Below are positions 25,498 through 33,066 of a DNA stretch of 64,000 nucleotides, piece by piece. The stretch's first letter is position 1. Every line of letters starts with the position of its first letter. The DNA is from Streptomyces rubellomurinus (GTDB lineage: Bacteria; Actinomycetota; Actinomycetes; Streptomycetales; Streptomycetaceae), in NCBI RefSeq assembly GCF_000961885.1, contig NZ_JZKH01000029.1, positions 22,857-86,856 on the forward strand. Reading direction: 5' to 3'. The translations under genes and the position numbers were made by a program. The notes under the pieces were generated by a model. The model did not search any database. It worked only from the letters and a program-made list of their open reading frames with translations, and was not told where the DNA came from.

Positions 25498-25634
25498 GGC
25501 TCCCCCCGGAGACCGTTCACCGCCGTTCACCGCTCGACCGGGCCGAGCCTGCCAGACCGGCGCGCGGGCGCGCCAGGGTTTGTCGGTGGCGGCGGCTAGC
25601 GTGGTCCGTTCCGATCGATGGCGAGGAGGGCGCG

Positions 25635-26147
25635 GTGCGACTGCGGAATGTCGAGGCGGGGGACGTGGAGGTGTATGTCCGGATGCGGTGCGACGCGGAG
25701 ATGATGGCCGAGTTGGGCGGTCCGCTCCCGAGGGAGGCGGTCGAGGCGCGGCTGCGCAAGGACGTCGAGGGCGTCGCGCGGGACACCCTCTGGGCGCGGA
25801 TGATCGTCGACGACGACGGGCGGACGGCCGGCGGGGTCGTGCTGTGGTCCGCGACGGAGGACGGCGTCACCGTCTCCGAGATCGGCTGGGCGGTGCTGCC
25901 CGAGTTCCAGGGGAAGGGCCTGGCCAAGGCGGCCGTGCGGCAGCTGCTCGACGAGGCCGCCCGGGACGGCCGGTGGGGCGAGATCGAGGCCAACCCCGGC
26001 GTCACCAACGGTCCGTCCAACGGGATCTGTCGGTCCCTCGGCTTCCGGCTGGTCGGCGAGCGGGACCTGGACTTCGCCGACCGGTGGCTGCGGACCAACC
26101 GCTGGATGGTCGTGGCCGGGGAGCACACCGGGGCGAGCGCCGAGTAG
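25635..26147 (+). CDS. GNAT-family N-acetyltransferase
   Basis: A 170-residue acetyltransferase that uses acetyl-CoA. The core motif A is EIGWAVLPEFQGKGLAKAAV, where QGKGLA is the pyrophosphate-binding loop, and the C-terminal GICRSLGFRLVGERDLDF is motif B. It resembles RimJ-like small-molecule or protein acetyltransferases. GTG 25635 has GAGGAGGG directly upstream. It stands 70 bases before an Eis-like acetyltransferase gene. Substrate unknown. Confidence 0.87.
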   Translation: MRLRNVEAGDVEVYVRMRCDAEMMAELGGPLPREAVEARLRKDVEGVARDTLWARMIVDDDGRTAGGVVLWSATEDGVTVSEIGWAVLPEFQGKGLAKAAVRQLLDEAARDGRWGEIEANPGVTNGPSNGICRSLGFRLVGERDLDFADRWLRTNRWMVVAGEHTGASAE

Positions 26148-26217
26148 CCGGCCCGGCGCGACGCCCACGAAATAAATCGGGTGCCCCGCCCATGGAGTCG
26201 CCCTACGGTGAGGCTCC

Positions 26218-27498
26218 ATGGGCAACAGCATTGACGGGACGACCGTGGACGTCGTGAACGGGCTCACGGTCCGGGCGGTCGCCGAGGACGAAGTGGCAGC
26301 CTGGGAGCGGGCGTTGTTCCTGGGCTTCCACCGTCCGCACGCGCCGAGCGCGACCGAGCTGCGCCGCGCGGACTGGCGGCCGGGCCGCTGGCTGGCCGGC
26401 CTCGACGGCGAGCGGATGGTCGCCACCTTCCGCGGCTTCGACACGGAGCTGACCGTGCCGGGCGGCGCCACCGTCACGGCCGACGCGATCACCAACGTGT
26501 CCGTCCTCTCCACCCACCGCCGCCGCGGCCTGCTCGGCACCATGATGCGCCGGGAGTTGGCCGCCGCCGCCGAGCGCGGTTCGGCGGTCGCCATCCTGAT
26601 CGCCGCCGAGTACCGCATCTACGGCCGGTACGGCTTCGGCCCGGCCACCCTCGGCCACGGCTGGAACATCGACCTGCAGCGCGCGCAGGGCCTGCGGGAC
26701 GACCTGCCGACCGCCCCCGGCGGCCGGGTCGACTTCGTCACCATGGCGGAACTGGCCACGATCGGCCCGGAGTTGCACGACCGCTGGCGGCTCCTCCAGC
26801 CCGGTGCGATCACCCGCTCCGAGCAGTGGTGGAAGCGCCGCACCGGCGCGGTGGTGGACCCGGCCGAGGGCTTCTCGGAGCCCTTCGCGGCCGTCCACCG
26901 GGACGCCGAGGGCACCGTCACCGGCCTGGTGACCTACCGCGTCACCGACAGCTGGGACGGCAGCTACCCGAACTGCACGCTCAACGTCACCGATTTCCTC
27001 GCGCTCGACCTGGCGGCGGCCGCCGCGCTGTGGCGCCTGGTCCTCTCCGTCGACTGGGTGCGCAAGGTCTCGGTGTCCAACCTCGGCCCGGACGACCCGC
27101 TGCCGCTGCTGCTCAACGACCCGCGGGGGGCCACCCCGCACGCGGCCAACTCCGACTTCACCTGGGTCCGGGTGCTGGACGTCGAGGCGGCCTTCAACGC
27201 CCGGACGTACGGCCCTCCCGGCCGGGTGGTGCTGGCGGTCGAGGACCGGCTCGGCTACGCCGCGGGCCGGTGGGCGATCGAGGTGGGGGAGGGCGGCGTC
27301 GGCCGCTGCACCCGCACCACCGACGAGGCCGATCTCGCCCTGGGAGCGAGCGAGTTGGGCTCGTTCCACCTCGGGTCCGAGACGGCCGCGCGGCTGGTCG
27401 CGGCCGGTCTGGTGACGGAGCTGCGCCCGGGCGCGGCGGCCGCCGCCGACCTGCTGCTGCGCGCCCCGCTGCGGGCCTGGACTCCGGACATCTTCTGA
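26218..27498 (+). CDS. Eis-like GNAT acetyltransferase with SCP2-type C-domain
   Basis: A 426-residue protein with the three-part Eis architecture: an N-terminal GNAT domain with VSVLSTHRRRGLLGTMMRRE (acetyl-CoA loop RRRGLLG) and AEYRIYGRYGFGPAT, a second GNAT-like middle domain, and a C-terminal sterol-carrier-like domain ending with LRAWTPDIF. Eis enzymes acetylate aminoglycosides and other amines at several positions, and the C-terminal carboxylate is part of the active site. ATG 26218 opens a fully conserved N-terminus. Resistance or self-protection is possible but not shown. Confidence 0.9.
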   Translation: MGNSIDGTTVDVVNGLTVRAVAEDEVAAWERALFLGFHRPHAPSATELRRADWRPGRWLAGLDGERMVATFRGFDTELTVPGGATVTADAITNVSVLSTHRRRGLLGTMMRRELAAAAERGSAVAILIAAEYRIYGRYGFGPATLGHGWNIDLQRAQGLRDDLPTAPGGRVDFVTMAELATIGPELHDRWRLLQPGAITRSEQWWKRRTGAVVDPAEGFSEPFAAVHRDAEGTVTGLVTYRVTDSWDGSYPNCTLNVTDFLALDLAAAAALWRLVLSVDWVRKVSVSNLGPDDPLPLLLNDPRGATPHAANSDFTWVRVLDVEAAFNARTYGPPGRVVLAVEDRLGYAAGRWAIEVGEGGVGRCTRTTDEADLALGASELGSFHLGSETAARLVAAGLVTELRPGAAAAADLLLRAPLRAWTPDIF

Positions 27499-27558
27499 TC
27501 CGGCGCACCCTTCGGGGGCCTTTGGGCCTCCGAGAGCTTCGGGACCTTCGGGACCTTC

Positions 27559-27591
27559 GAGACCGGATCGCCGGGTGGGCGGTCCGGTCTC
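27559..27591. terminator. Bidirectional hairpin between Eis-like and TetR genes
   Basis: A 14-bp stem with one mismatch (27559-27572 with 27578-27591), preceded by imperfect 10-bp repeats of the GGGACCTTCG type. Confidence 0.65.
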
Positions 27592-27620
27592 CGGCCTGTC
27601 CGAGTCGCGTGCGGAGCGGG

Positions 27621-28445
27621 CTACTTGACGGCCGTCCGGCCGATGGTCGGCAGGATGAAGTCCTGGATGAGCCCCTTGGCGTCGCGCACGATCGGCCGGA
27701 ACACCCGGTAGCGCGACAGGTTGATCACCCGGGCCGACATCGGCGTGGAGCGCCGGACGAACTCCCTGGTCCGCTCGGTGTCCGGGGTGCGGTCGAAGAC
27801 CCAGTACAGCACCACGATCATCAGGTAGAGCCAGAGCACGTCGGGCAGCAGCTCGACCAGTTCGGCGTCCAGCTTCGGCGCCAGCTCGGAGCCCACCAGG
27901 ACCTCGCGGAACAGCTCGACCGCGGTGGCCCGGGCCGGGTGGGACTCGTTCGAGAACGGGCTCAGCGAGCTGGTCGGGTCGGCGGCGGTGCGGAAGAACT
28001 GCGCGGAGAACTCGTGGTACGGCGCCGCGGTGTCGAGCCAGGAGGTCAGCGCGATCTCCAGCCGTTCGGTGAAGTCCCGGGTGTGCGCCATCCGGCGCCG
28101 GGCCTCGGCGGCGTGGTCGTGGGTCATCCGGTCGTAGAACCCCTGGATCAGGAACTCTTTCGCGGAGAAGTAGTAGTAGGCGTTGCCGACCGAGACGCCC
28201 GCCTCGGCGGCGATCGCGCGCATGGTGGTCTTCTCGTAGCCCCGCTCCTGGAACAGCCGCATGGCCGTCTCCAGGATCAGTGCCCTGGTCGCCTCGCTCT
28301 TGTCGGTCTTCGGCTGCGCCCGGCCGCCGGGCAGCGCGCCGGTCTCCGTGGCGGGCAGCGGCTCGCGCTCCGCGCGGGGGGCCGCCGGGGTGTCGGCGGG
28401 CCCGTGCTCGCCGTCCGTTCGGTTCGTCGCTGCCAGGTCGTCCAC
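27621..28445 (-). CDS. TetR-family regulator with long N-terminal arm
   Basis: A protein of up to 274 residues. After a charged, probably disordered arm of about 50 residues, the DNA-binding domain reads ALILETAMRLFQERGYEKTT then AIAAEAGVSVGNAYYYFSAK. The C-terminal part has an unusual membrane-like helix DVLWLYLMIVVLYWVFDR inside the ligand domain. GTG 28445 is the furthest sensible start; no strong ribosome binding site is seen, so a later start is possible. It diverges from a GNAT gene across a region containing a perfect palindrome and a long hairpin. Confidence 0.84.
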   Translation of the reverse strand: MDDLAATNRTDGEHGPADTPAAPRAEREPLPATETGALPGGRAQPKTDKSEATRALILETAMRLFQERGYEKTTMRAIAAEAGVSVGNAYYYFSAKEFLIQGFYDRMTHDHAAEARRRMAHTRDFTERLEIALTSWLDTAAPYHEFSAQFFRTAADPTSSLSPFSNESHPARATAVELFREVLVGSELAPKLDAELVELLPDVLWLYLMIVVLYWVFDRTPDTERTREFVRRSTPMSARVINLSRYRVFRPIVRDAKGLIQDFILPTIGRTAVK

Positions 28446-28490
28446 GGGGACGAGCCTAACCGGAGCCGGGGCCCTGGTGGTTGTCGGTGC

Positions 28491-28529
28491 GTGCGGCACC
28501 GGATGCCCCCTCCGCATCCGGTGCCGCAC
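28491..28529. promoter_or_regulatory. Long inverted repeat in the TetR/GNAT divergent region
   Basis: A perfect 16-bp stem (28491-28506 with 28514-28529) with a 7-base loop lies 46 bases upstream of the TetR start. It is not at a gene end, so it is either a regulatory structure in the TetR leader or a relic of a terminator. Confidence 0.5.
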
Positions 28530-28590
28530 CCACCGCCCCCTGGTGTGGAACACGTCCGGAAGTTCGGTGACAGCACTCTAGGGGCATTAC

Positions 28591-28604
28591 TTGAACGCGT
28601 TCAA
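28591..28604. promoter_or_regulatory. Perfect palindrome TTGAACGCGTTCAA, candidate TetR operator
   Basis: A 14-bp perfect palindrome 26 bases before the GNAT start in the divergent region of a TetR gene, the standard place and form for a TetR operator. Confidence 0.6.
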
Positions 28605-28629
28605 CTCCAATCCGTAGGAGTATCGTCAC

Positions 28630-29187
28630 ATGATCAGTTCTAAGAGTGGGCCGGCCGGGTCGGTCGTCGTCCGGAGCGGCGGCCCGGCGGACGCGCGCGC
28701 TGTCGCCGAGCTGCACGCGCTCAGCTGGCGGACCGCCTACCGGGACTTCGTCCCCGCCGCGGCGCTCGGCGACGGGCTGGCCGAGGAGCGCGGCGAGCTG
28801 TGGGAGCTGCGGCTGACCGCCGACTACGGCGGCCCGGAGTCGACCCCCGAGCTGTTGATCGCCGAACGCGACGGCGAGCCGGTCGGGTTCGCCTACCTCG
28901 TCCCGGAGCCGGACGGCCGGGTGCTGCTCGACAACCTGCACGTACGGCCCGGCCTCACCGGCGGCGGCATCGGCCGCGCCCTGCTCGCCGCGGCCCGCGC
29001 GCACCTCGCCGAGCGGCACCCGGCGGCCGAGCTGTACCTGGAGGTGCTGCGCGCCAACACCCGGGCGATCGCCTTCTACGAGCGCGAGGGCGGGGTGCGC
29101 GCCGGTGAACAGGACGGCGTCTTCCCCGGCGGCTTCGTGCTGCCGGAGTACGTCTACGCGTGGCCGCCGGTTCAGTCCGCGTCGTAG
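28630..29187 (+). CDS. GNAT-family N-acetyltransferase
   Basis: A 185-residue acetyltransferase. Motif A reads VLLDNLHVRPGLTGGGIGRA with the acetyl-CoA loop GGGIGRALL, and motif B VLRANTRAIAFYEREGG. The N-terminus ARAVAELHALSWRTAYRDFV is typical of the group. GTAGGAG stands before ATG 28630. The gene overlaps the convergent macrodomain gene by 16 bases. The TetR regulator upstream is its likely repressor. Substrate unknown. Confidence 0.88.
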   Translation: MISSKSGPAGSVVVRSGGPADARAVAELHALSWRTAYRDFVPAAALGDGLAEERGELWELRLTADYGGPESTPELLIAERDGEPVGFAYLVPEPDGRVLLDNLHVRPGLTGGGIGRALLAAARAHLAERHPAAELYLEVLRANTRAIAFYEREGGVRAGEQDGVFPGGFVLPEYVYAWPPVQSAS

Positions 29188-29663
29188 ACCGTCACCGGCA
29201 CCCCGCGCGCCACCAGCCGGGCCGTCACCAGTGGTTCGACCCGCTCCCAGCGGCCGCCGGCCAGCCCGCAGCCGATCCTCGGCATGTGGACGGAGGCGCC
29301 GAGGTCGAGCGCGTGGCCGGCCAGCGCCGCCAGCGCGGCGTCGATCGCCTCGTACCGCACCGGCACCCCGGTGGAGCGGCCGGTCCGGATGCCGCGCTGG
29401 CCCACCAGGTTGGCCACCCAGACGTACTCCGCGACCCGCACCAGCTGCACCGCGCCCAGCCCGAAGTCGTTCCCCGCCCGCTCCCGGTGCCAGCGCCGGT
29501 ACGCGGCCTCGGGCTCGGGCCAGCGCCTGGACAGGGCGAGGACGAAGCCCTTGCCCCACCCGCCCAGGTCGTTGCAGACGTGGGCGATCACCTTCACGCC
29601 CTTGCCCCGGGGCGCGGTGGCGTCGCCCCGGACGTAGCTGATCCCCGTGGTGTCCCCCGTCAT
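29172..29663 (-). CDS. Macrodomain protein (ADP-ribose-1''-phosphate type)
   Basis: A 163-residue single macrodomain, a fold that binds ADP-ribose and often removes it from proteins or nucleic acids or processes ADP-ribose-1''-phosphate. Visible motifs are YVRGDATAP, VKVIAHVCNDLGGWGKGFVL and IGCGLAGGRWERVEPLV near the end. This resembles the Poa1/ALC1-like branch rather than MacroD. It overlaps the convergent GNAT gene and starts nine bases downstream of the MFS stop, so it may be the last gene of that minus-strand unit. Confidence 0.85.
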   Translation of the reverse strand: MTGDTTGISYVRGDATAPRGKGVKVIAHVCNDLGGWGKGFVLALSRRWPEPEAAYRRWHRERAGNDFGLGAVQLVRVAEYVWVANLVGQRGIRTGRSTGVPVRYEAIDAALAALAGHALDLGASVHMPRIGCGLAGGRWERVEPLVTARLVARGVPVTVYDAD

Positions 29664-29672
29664 GCCCGAACG

Positions 29673-30944
29673 TTAGACCGGGGCGCTGACAGCCGGCGCG
29701 GGATTTTCCCGCCGGTCGCCGTCCAGCAGGCGCCGCCGCCCGGCAAGCCCGATCAGCAGGGCGAGGGCGGCCGCGCCGGCGGGCAGGGCGTACCCGGTGC
29801 CCGGGGCGGTGTGCTCGGCCACCGCCCCGGCGAGCGCGGCGCCGGCCGAGATGCCGACCACGATGCCGGACACCGCCACCGCCATCCCCTCGTTCAACTG
29901 CCGCTGCGGCAGCAGGTCCTGGATCAGCGTCATCCCGGTGACCATGGTCGGCGCGGTGGCCGTGCCGGCCGCGAACAGTGCCGCCCCGAGCGGCACCAGC
30001 CCGACCCCGCCCAGCCCGGCGGCGAGCGGCAGCAGCAGCACCCCGGCCATCGCGGCCACCCCGGCGAGGAACCGCACGCCCGGTGCCCGGCGCGGCGTCA
30101 GCAGCCCGAACAGCAGCCCCGCCACGCAGGATCCGCCCGCGACCAGCCCCAGCAGCAGCCCGGCGGCGGGCTTGTGGCCGAGCGCGTCGGCGTAGGCGAC
30201 GGTGGTGATCTCGGTGGAGCCGAAGATCATGCCGGTGGCCAGGAAGGTCAGCGCCAGCACCCGCAGCCCGGGCACCCGCAGCGGTGAACCGGCATGGGGC
30301 CCGGCGCCCTGGGGCCCGGCGCTCTCCGGCTCGGCGAGCGGCGGTTCGGTGCGCCGCTGGGCGGCGAACAGCAGGGCGCCGGTGGTGCCCAGGGCCCAGG
30401 CGGTGAGCAGCCCGGCCTCGGGGACGAAGGTCGTGCAGAGCAGCATCCCGAGCACCGGCCCGGACATGAAGCAGAGCTCGTCCAGGGACTGTTCGAGCGA
30501 GTTGGCCAGGTGCCGGGCGGCCGGGTCGTCCCGGTACAGGTGCGCCCAGCGGGCCCGGGCCATGCCGCCGAGGTTGGGCGCGGCGGCGCCGGCGGCCCAG
30601 CAGAGCGGCAGCGTCCAGTTCGGTGCGCCGAGCCGGACGCACAGCAGCAGCGCGGCGAGCGGCACGGAGACGTACAGCGCGGCCGGAACGGCGACGCGCG
30701 CTTGCCCGTAGCGGTCCACCAGCCGTCCGAACAGCGGCAGCCCGACCGCGCCGGTGACCAGCCCGGCCGCCGCGACGGTGCCGGCCAGCGCGTACGAGCC
30801 GCGCCGCTCGGTGAGCAGCATGACCAGCGAGACGCCGCTCATCGACATCGCGAGCCGGCCGAGCAGACCGGCCAGGGTGAAGGCGACGGTGCCGGGGGCG
30901 GCGAACAGGCGGCGGTAGGAGGGGAGGAGGGCGCGCGGGGGCAT
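29673..30944 (-). CDS. MFS transporter
   Basis: A 423-residue, 12-helix major facilitator protein. It shows LPLFGRLVDRYGQARV as motif A and SLDELCFMSGPVLGMLL in the first half. It resembles sugar-efflux or drug-efflux carriers of the YfcJ/arabinose-exporter type. ATG 30944 has CAGGAGC upstream; an in-frame extension to 31139 would translate a 12-bp repeat and is rejected. It diverges from a LysR regulator gene, which probably controls it, with an inverted repeat and tandem repeats between. Substrate unknown. Confidence 0.85.
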   Translation of the reverse strand: MPPRALLPSYRRLFAAPGTVAFTLAGLLGRLAMSMSGVSLVMLLTERRGSYALAGTVAAAGLVTGAVGLPLFGRLVDRYGQARVAVPAALYVSVPLAALLLCVRLGAPNWTLPLCWAAGAAAPNLGGMARARWAHLYRDDPAARHLANSLEQSLDELCFMSGPVLGMLLCTTFVPEAGLLTAWALGTTGALLFAAQRRTEPPLAEPESAGPQGAGPHAGSPLRVPGLRVLALTFLATGMIFGSTEITTVAYADALGHKPAAGLLLGLVAGGSCVAGLLFGLLTPRRAPGVRFLAGVAAMAGVLLLPLAAGLGGVGLVPLGAALFAAGTATAPTMVTGMTLIQDLLPQRQLNEGMAVAVSGIVVGISAGAALAGAVAEHTAPGTGYALPAGAAALALLIGLAGRRRLLDGDRRENPAPAVSAPV

Positions 30945-31009
30945 GGGGCTCCTGGGCGGGGGAGGGGTGGGGATGCCCGTCAGCTTCGCGGGGGCGGCGG
31001 CCCGCGGTC

Positions 31010-31045
31010 CAACACCTGTTCCGCCGCATTCACAACAGGGTGTTG
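31010..31045. promoter_or_regulatory. Imperfect dyad in LysR/MFS divergent region
   Basis: CAACACCTGTT (31010-31020) faces AACAGGGTGTTG (31034-31045) across 13 bases, with one inserted G. It is placed as expected for a LysR-type operator serving both genes. Confidence 0.5.
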
Positions 31046-31050
31046 TCGAT

Positions 31051-31134
31051 CGGTTCCGGGACCCGCTTCCGGATCCGCTCCGGGACCCGCTTCCGGATCC
31101 GCTCCGGGATCCGTTCCCGGATCCGCTCCGGTCG
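31051..31134. repeat. 12-bp tandem repeat, seven units, in a divergent promoter region
   Basis: Seven gapless units of the type CCGCTCCGGGAC or CCGCTTCCGGAT end 44 bases before the LysR start. Copy number could alter spacing of promoter elements. Confidence 0.9.
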
Positions 31135-31177
31135 CCCATGATCCCTTCGGGGCGGCCCGGTTGTTAGTCTGCCGCCC

Positions 31178-32146
31178 ATGCCCCGTGACCTGCACCCCCG
31201 TCTGCTGCGCGGCTTCGTCGCGACCGCCGAGACCCTGCACTTCGGCCGGGCGGCCGCGGGGCTGCACGTCGCGCAGCAGGCGCTCAGCCGCGACATCCGG
31301 GCGCTGGAGGGGCTGCTCGGCGACGCGCTGTTCAGCCGCACCACCCGCAGCGTCGAACTCACCCCGGCCGGGCGGCGGTTGCTGCCCCAGGCGCGTCGGC
31401 TGCTGGCGCTGCACGACGAGATCCTGGCCGGGGCGGCGGCCACCGCCCGGCCCCTGCTGCTCGACCTCAACAGCGACGTCGACGGCCCGGACCTGACCGC
31501 CGACCGGGTGCTCGAACGGGCCCGCGCCGCCTGGCCGGAGGGCGAGCTGCTGGCCCGCTTCCACGGCGGGCTGGCGGCCGCGGCCGCCGAGCTGCTGGCG
31601 CACCGGCTGGATGCCTCGTTCGGCCGCTTCGCCGGGCTGCCCGCCGAGGTGCGCGACCAACTCGCCCAGCTGCCGGTGCGGTTGGAGCGGATGTCGGTGA
31701 TGATGGCGGCCACCCACCCGCTCGCCGACCGGTCCGCGCTGCGGCTCGCCGACCTCGCGGGGCACCCGGTCGACGTCTGCGCGGGCAACCCGGCCACCAC
31801 CGAGTGGGCCGACCTCGGCACCCGGCTGCTGCGCGAGCACGGACTGACGGCGGCAGCCCCGTACGTGCCGCCGGTGGGAGTGGACGAGACCGCCCGCTAC
31901 CTGGCCCGGCACGGCGACCCGATGCTGACCACGGTCGGCGGCCCGCGCATCCCGGGCGCGGTGAACGTGCCGCTGGTGGAGCCGGTGCCGCTGAGCCTGG
32001 TCAGCCTGGTGCACCGGCCCGGTGAGCGCCACCCGGGACTGCGGGCGCTGGCCGGCGCGGCCGCCGGGCTCGGGGCGGCCGAGGGCTGGTTGCGGCGCCC
32101 GCCGGGCAGCTGGCTGCCCGCGCCGGACGCGGCGCTGCTCGGCTGA
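31178..32146 (+). CDS. LysR-family regulator
   Basis: A 322-residue LysR-type protein. The N-terminal winged helix shows LLRGFVATAETLHFGRAAAG and LSRDIRALEGLLGDALFSRT with TPAGRRLL. The effector domain follows from about residue 90, with MSVMMAATHPLADRSALRLA as its interdomain strand. It diverges from the MFS gene and likely controls it and itself in response to a ligand. A 13-bp repeat follows its stop codon. Confidence 0.9.
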   Translation: MPRDLHPRLLRGFVATAETLHFGRAAAGLHVAQQALSRDIRALEGLLGDALFSRTTRSVELTPAGRRLLPQARRLLALHDEILAGAAATARPLLLDLNSDVDGPDLTADRVLERARAAWPEGELLARFHGGLAAAAAELLAHRLDASFGRFAGLPAEVRDQLAQLPVRLERMSVMMAATHPLADRSALRLADLAGHPVDVCAGNPATTEWADLGTRLLREHGLTAAAPYVPPVGVDETARYLARHGDPMLTTVGGPRIPGAVNVPLVEPVPLSLVSLVHRPGERHPGLRALAGAAAGLGAAEGWLRRPPGSWLPAPDAALLG

Positions 32147-32162
32147 GCGCGCGGCCCTCGGG

Positions 32163-32201
32163 GCATGCGCCTGAAGCATGCGCCGGAAGCAAGCGCCTGA
32201 A
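32163..32201. repeat. 13-bp tandem repeat after the LysR stop, three units
   Basis: Units GCATGCGCCTGAA, GCATGCGCCGGAA and GCAAGCGCCTGAA follow directly behind the gene; two of them contain TGA. Confidence 0.85.
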
Positions 32202-32237
32202 GCGGGCGGCGCCTTCGGGGCGGCGCCGGAAGCAGGA

Positions 32238-32273
32238 CACCGCCCCTGCCGTCGGGGACCGGCAGGGACGGTG
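32238..32273. terminator. Hairpin terminator of the YceI gene
   Basis: A 14-bp stem with one mismatch (32238-32251 with 32260-32273) lies 20 bases after the YceI stop on the minus strand. Confidence 0.65.
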
Positions 32274-32292
32274 CGATCAGGGGGCGGCGGGG

Positions 32293-32910
32293 TCAGGCGG
32301 CGGCCTTGACGGCGGAGATGTCGAAGCTGAGCTTGACCTTCTCGCCGATCAGCACGCCGCCGGTCTCCAGGGCCGCGTTGTAGGTCAGGCCGAACTCGGT
32401 GCGGTCGACGACGGCCGTGCCCTCGAAGCCGACCCGCTCGGCGCCGTACGCGTCGGTGGCGCTGCCGGTGTACTCCAGGTCGAGGACGACCGGGCGGGTG
32501 GCGTCCTTGATGGTCAGGTCGCCGTGCATCCGGTAGGTGTCGCCGTTCAGCCGCTCGACGGAGGTGCTGCGGAAGCGGATCTCCGGGTAGCTGTCGGCGG
32601 CGAAGAAGTCGCCGGTGCGCAGGTGCTCGTCGCGCTGGGCCTGGTTGGTGTCGATGCTGGCGACCTTGATCACCAGCTCCGCCGAGGAGTTGGCCGGGGC
32701 GGCGCCGTCCAGGTGCAGCTTGCCGTCGTACTCGGTGAAGCGGCCCTTGACGTTGGTGACCATCGCGTGGCGGACCGAGAAGCCGACCTCGCTGTGCATG
32801 GTGTCGATCGCCCAGTCGCCGCTCAGGTGGGAGAGGTCCGGGCCGGCCGGGGTCTGGACGGCGGTGACGGTGGTGGTGGCGGCGGTCTTGCTGCGGTTGA
32901 ACAGGCCCAT
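32293..32910 (-). CDS. YceI-family lipid/isoprenoid-binding protein
   Basis: A 205-residue YceI domain protein. The beta-barrel family binds polyisoprenoids or other lipids in a hydrophobic tunnel. Motifs: GDWAIDTMHSEVGFSVRHAM, GRFTEYDGKLHLDG, FFAADSYPEIRFRSTSVERL and FGLTYNAALETGGVLIGEKV. There is no signal peptide, so it is cytoplasmic, as usual in streptomycetes. ATG 32910 follows CGAGGAGGAGC. The upstream region carries two inverted-repeat elements of the TTGAAC/TTCAAC type seen near MarR-controlled YceI genes, although no MarR gene is adjacent. Confidence 0.92.
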   Translation of the reverse strand: MGLFNRSKTAATTTVTAVQTPAGPDLSHLSGDWAIDTMHSEVGFSVRHAMVTNVKGRFTEYDGKLHLDGAAPANSSAELVIKVASIDTNQAQRDEHLRTGDFFAADSYPEIRFRSTSVERLNGDTYRMHGDLTIKDATRPVVLDLEYTGSATDAYGAERVGFEGTAVVDRTEFGLTYNAALETGGVLIGEKVKLSFDISAVKAAA

Positions 32911-32946
32911 GGCTCCTCCTCGGGTCCGAAGCCATTTGTTTAGGCT

Positions 32947-32992
32947 TCAACTTGTTGACTCCACTGTAGACCCGTCTCGTTCAAGTTTCAAC
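32947..32992. promoter_or_regulatory. Paired TTGAAC-like operator elements before YceI
   Basis: TCAAC-tt-GTTGA (32947-32958) is a perfect dyad, and GTTCAAGTTTCAAC (32979-32992) is a related element. They lie 37-82 bases upstream of the YceI start in a locally AT-rich patch. MarR- or TetR-type control is inferred. Confidence 0.5.
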
Positions 32993-33066
32993 CACTACGT
33001 CCGGAAGAGTGTCGGACCACCCGGTTAGGCTGCGAAAAGCCCCGCCGTCCGTCCCTGGGAGTCCCG

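Noticed and set aside
31051..31134. CRISPR-like array
   Set aside because: Units are 12 bp and directly adjacent with no spacers; no cas genes are present.
30945..31139. N-terminal extension of the MFS transporter through the 12-bp repeat
   Set aside because: It would add a Ser/Gly/Arg repeat before a normal first helix; ATG 30944 has a good ribosome binding site.
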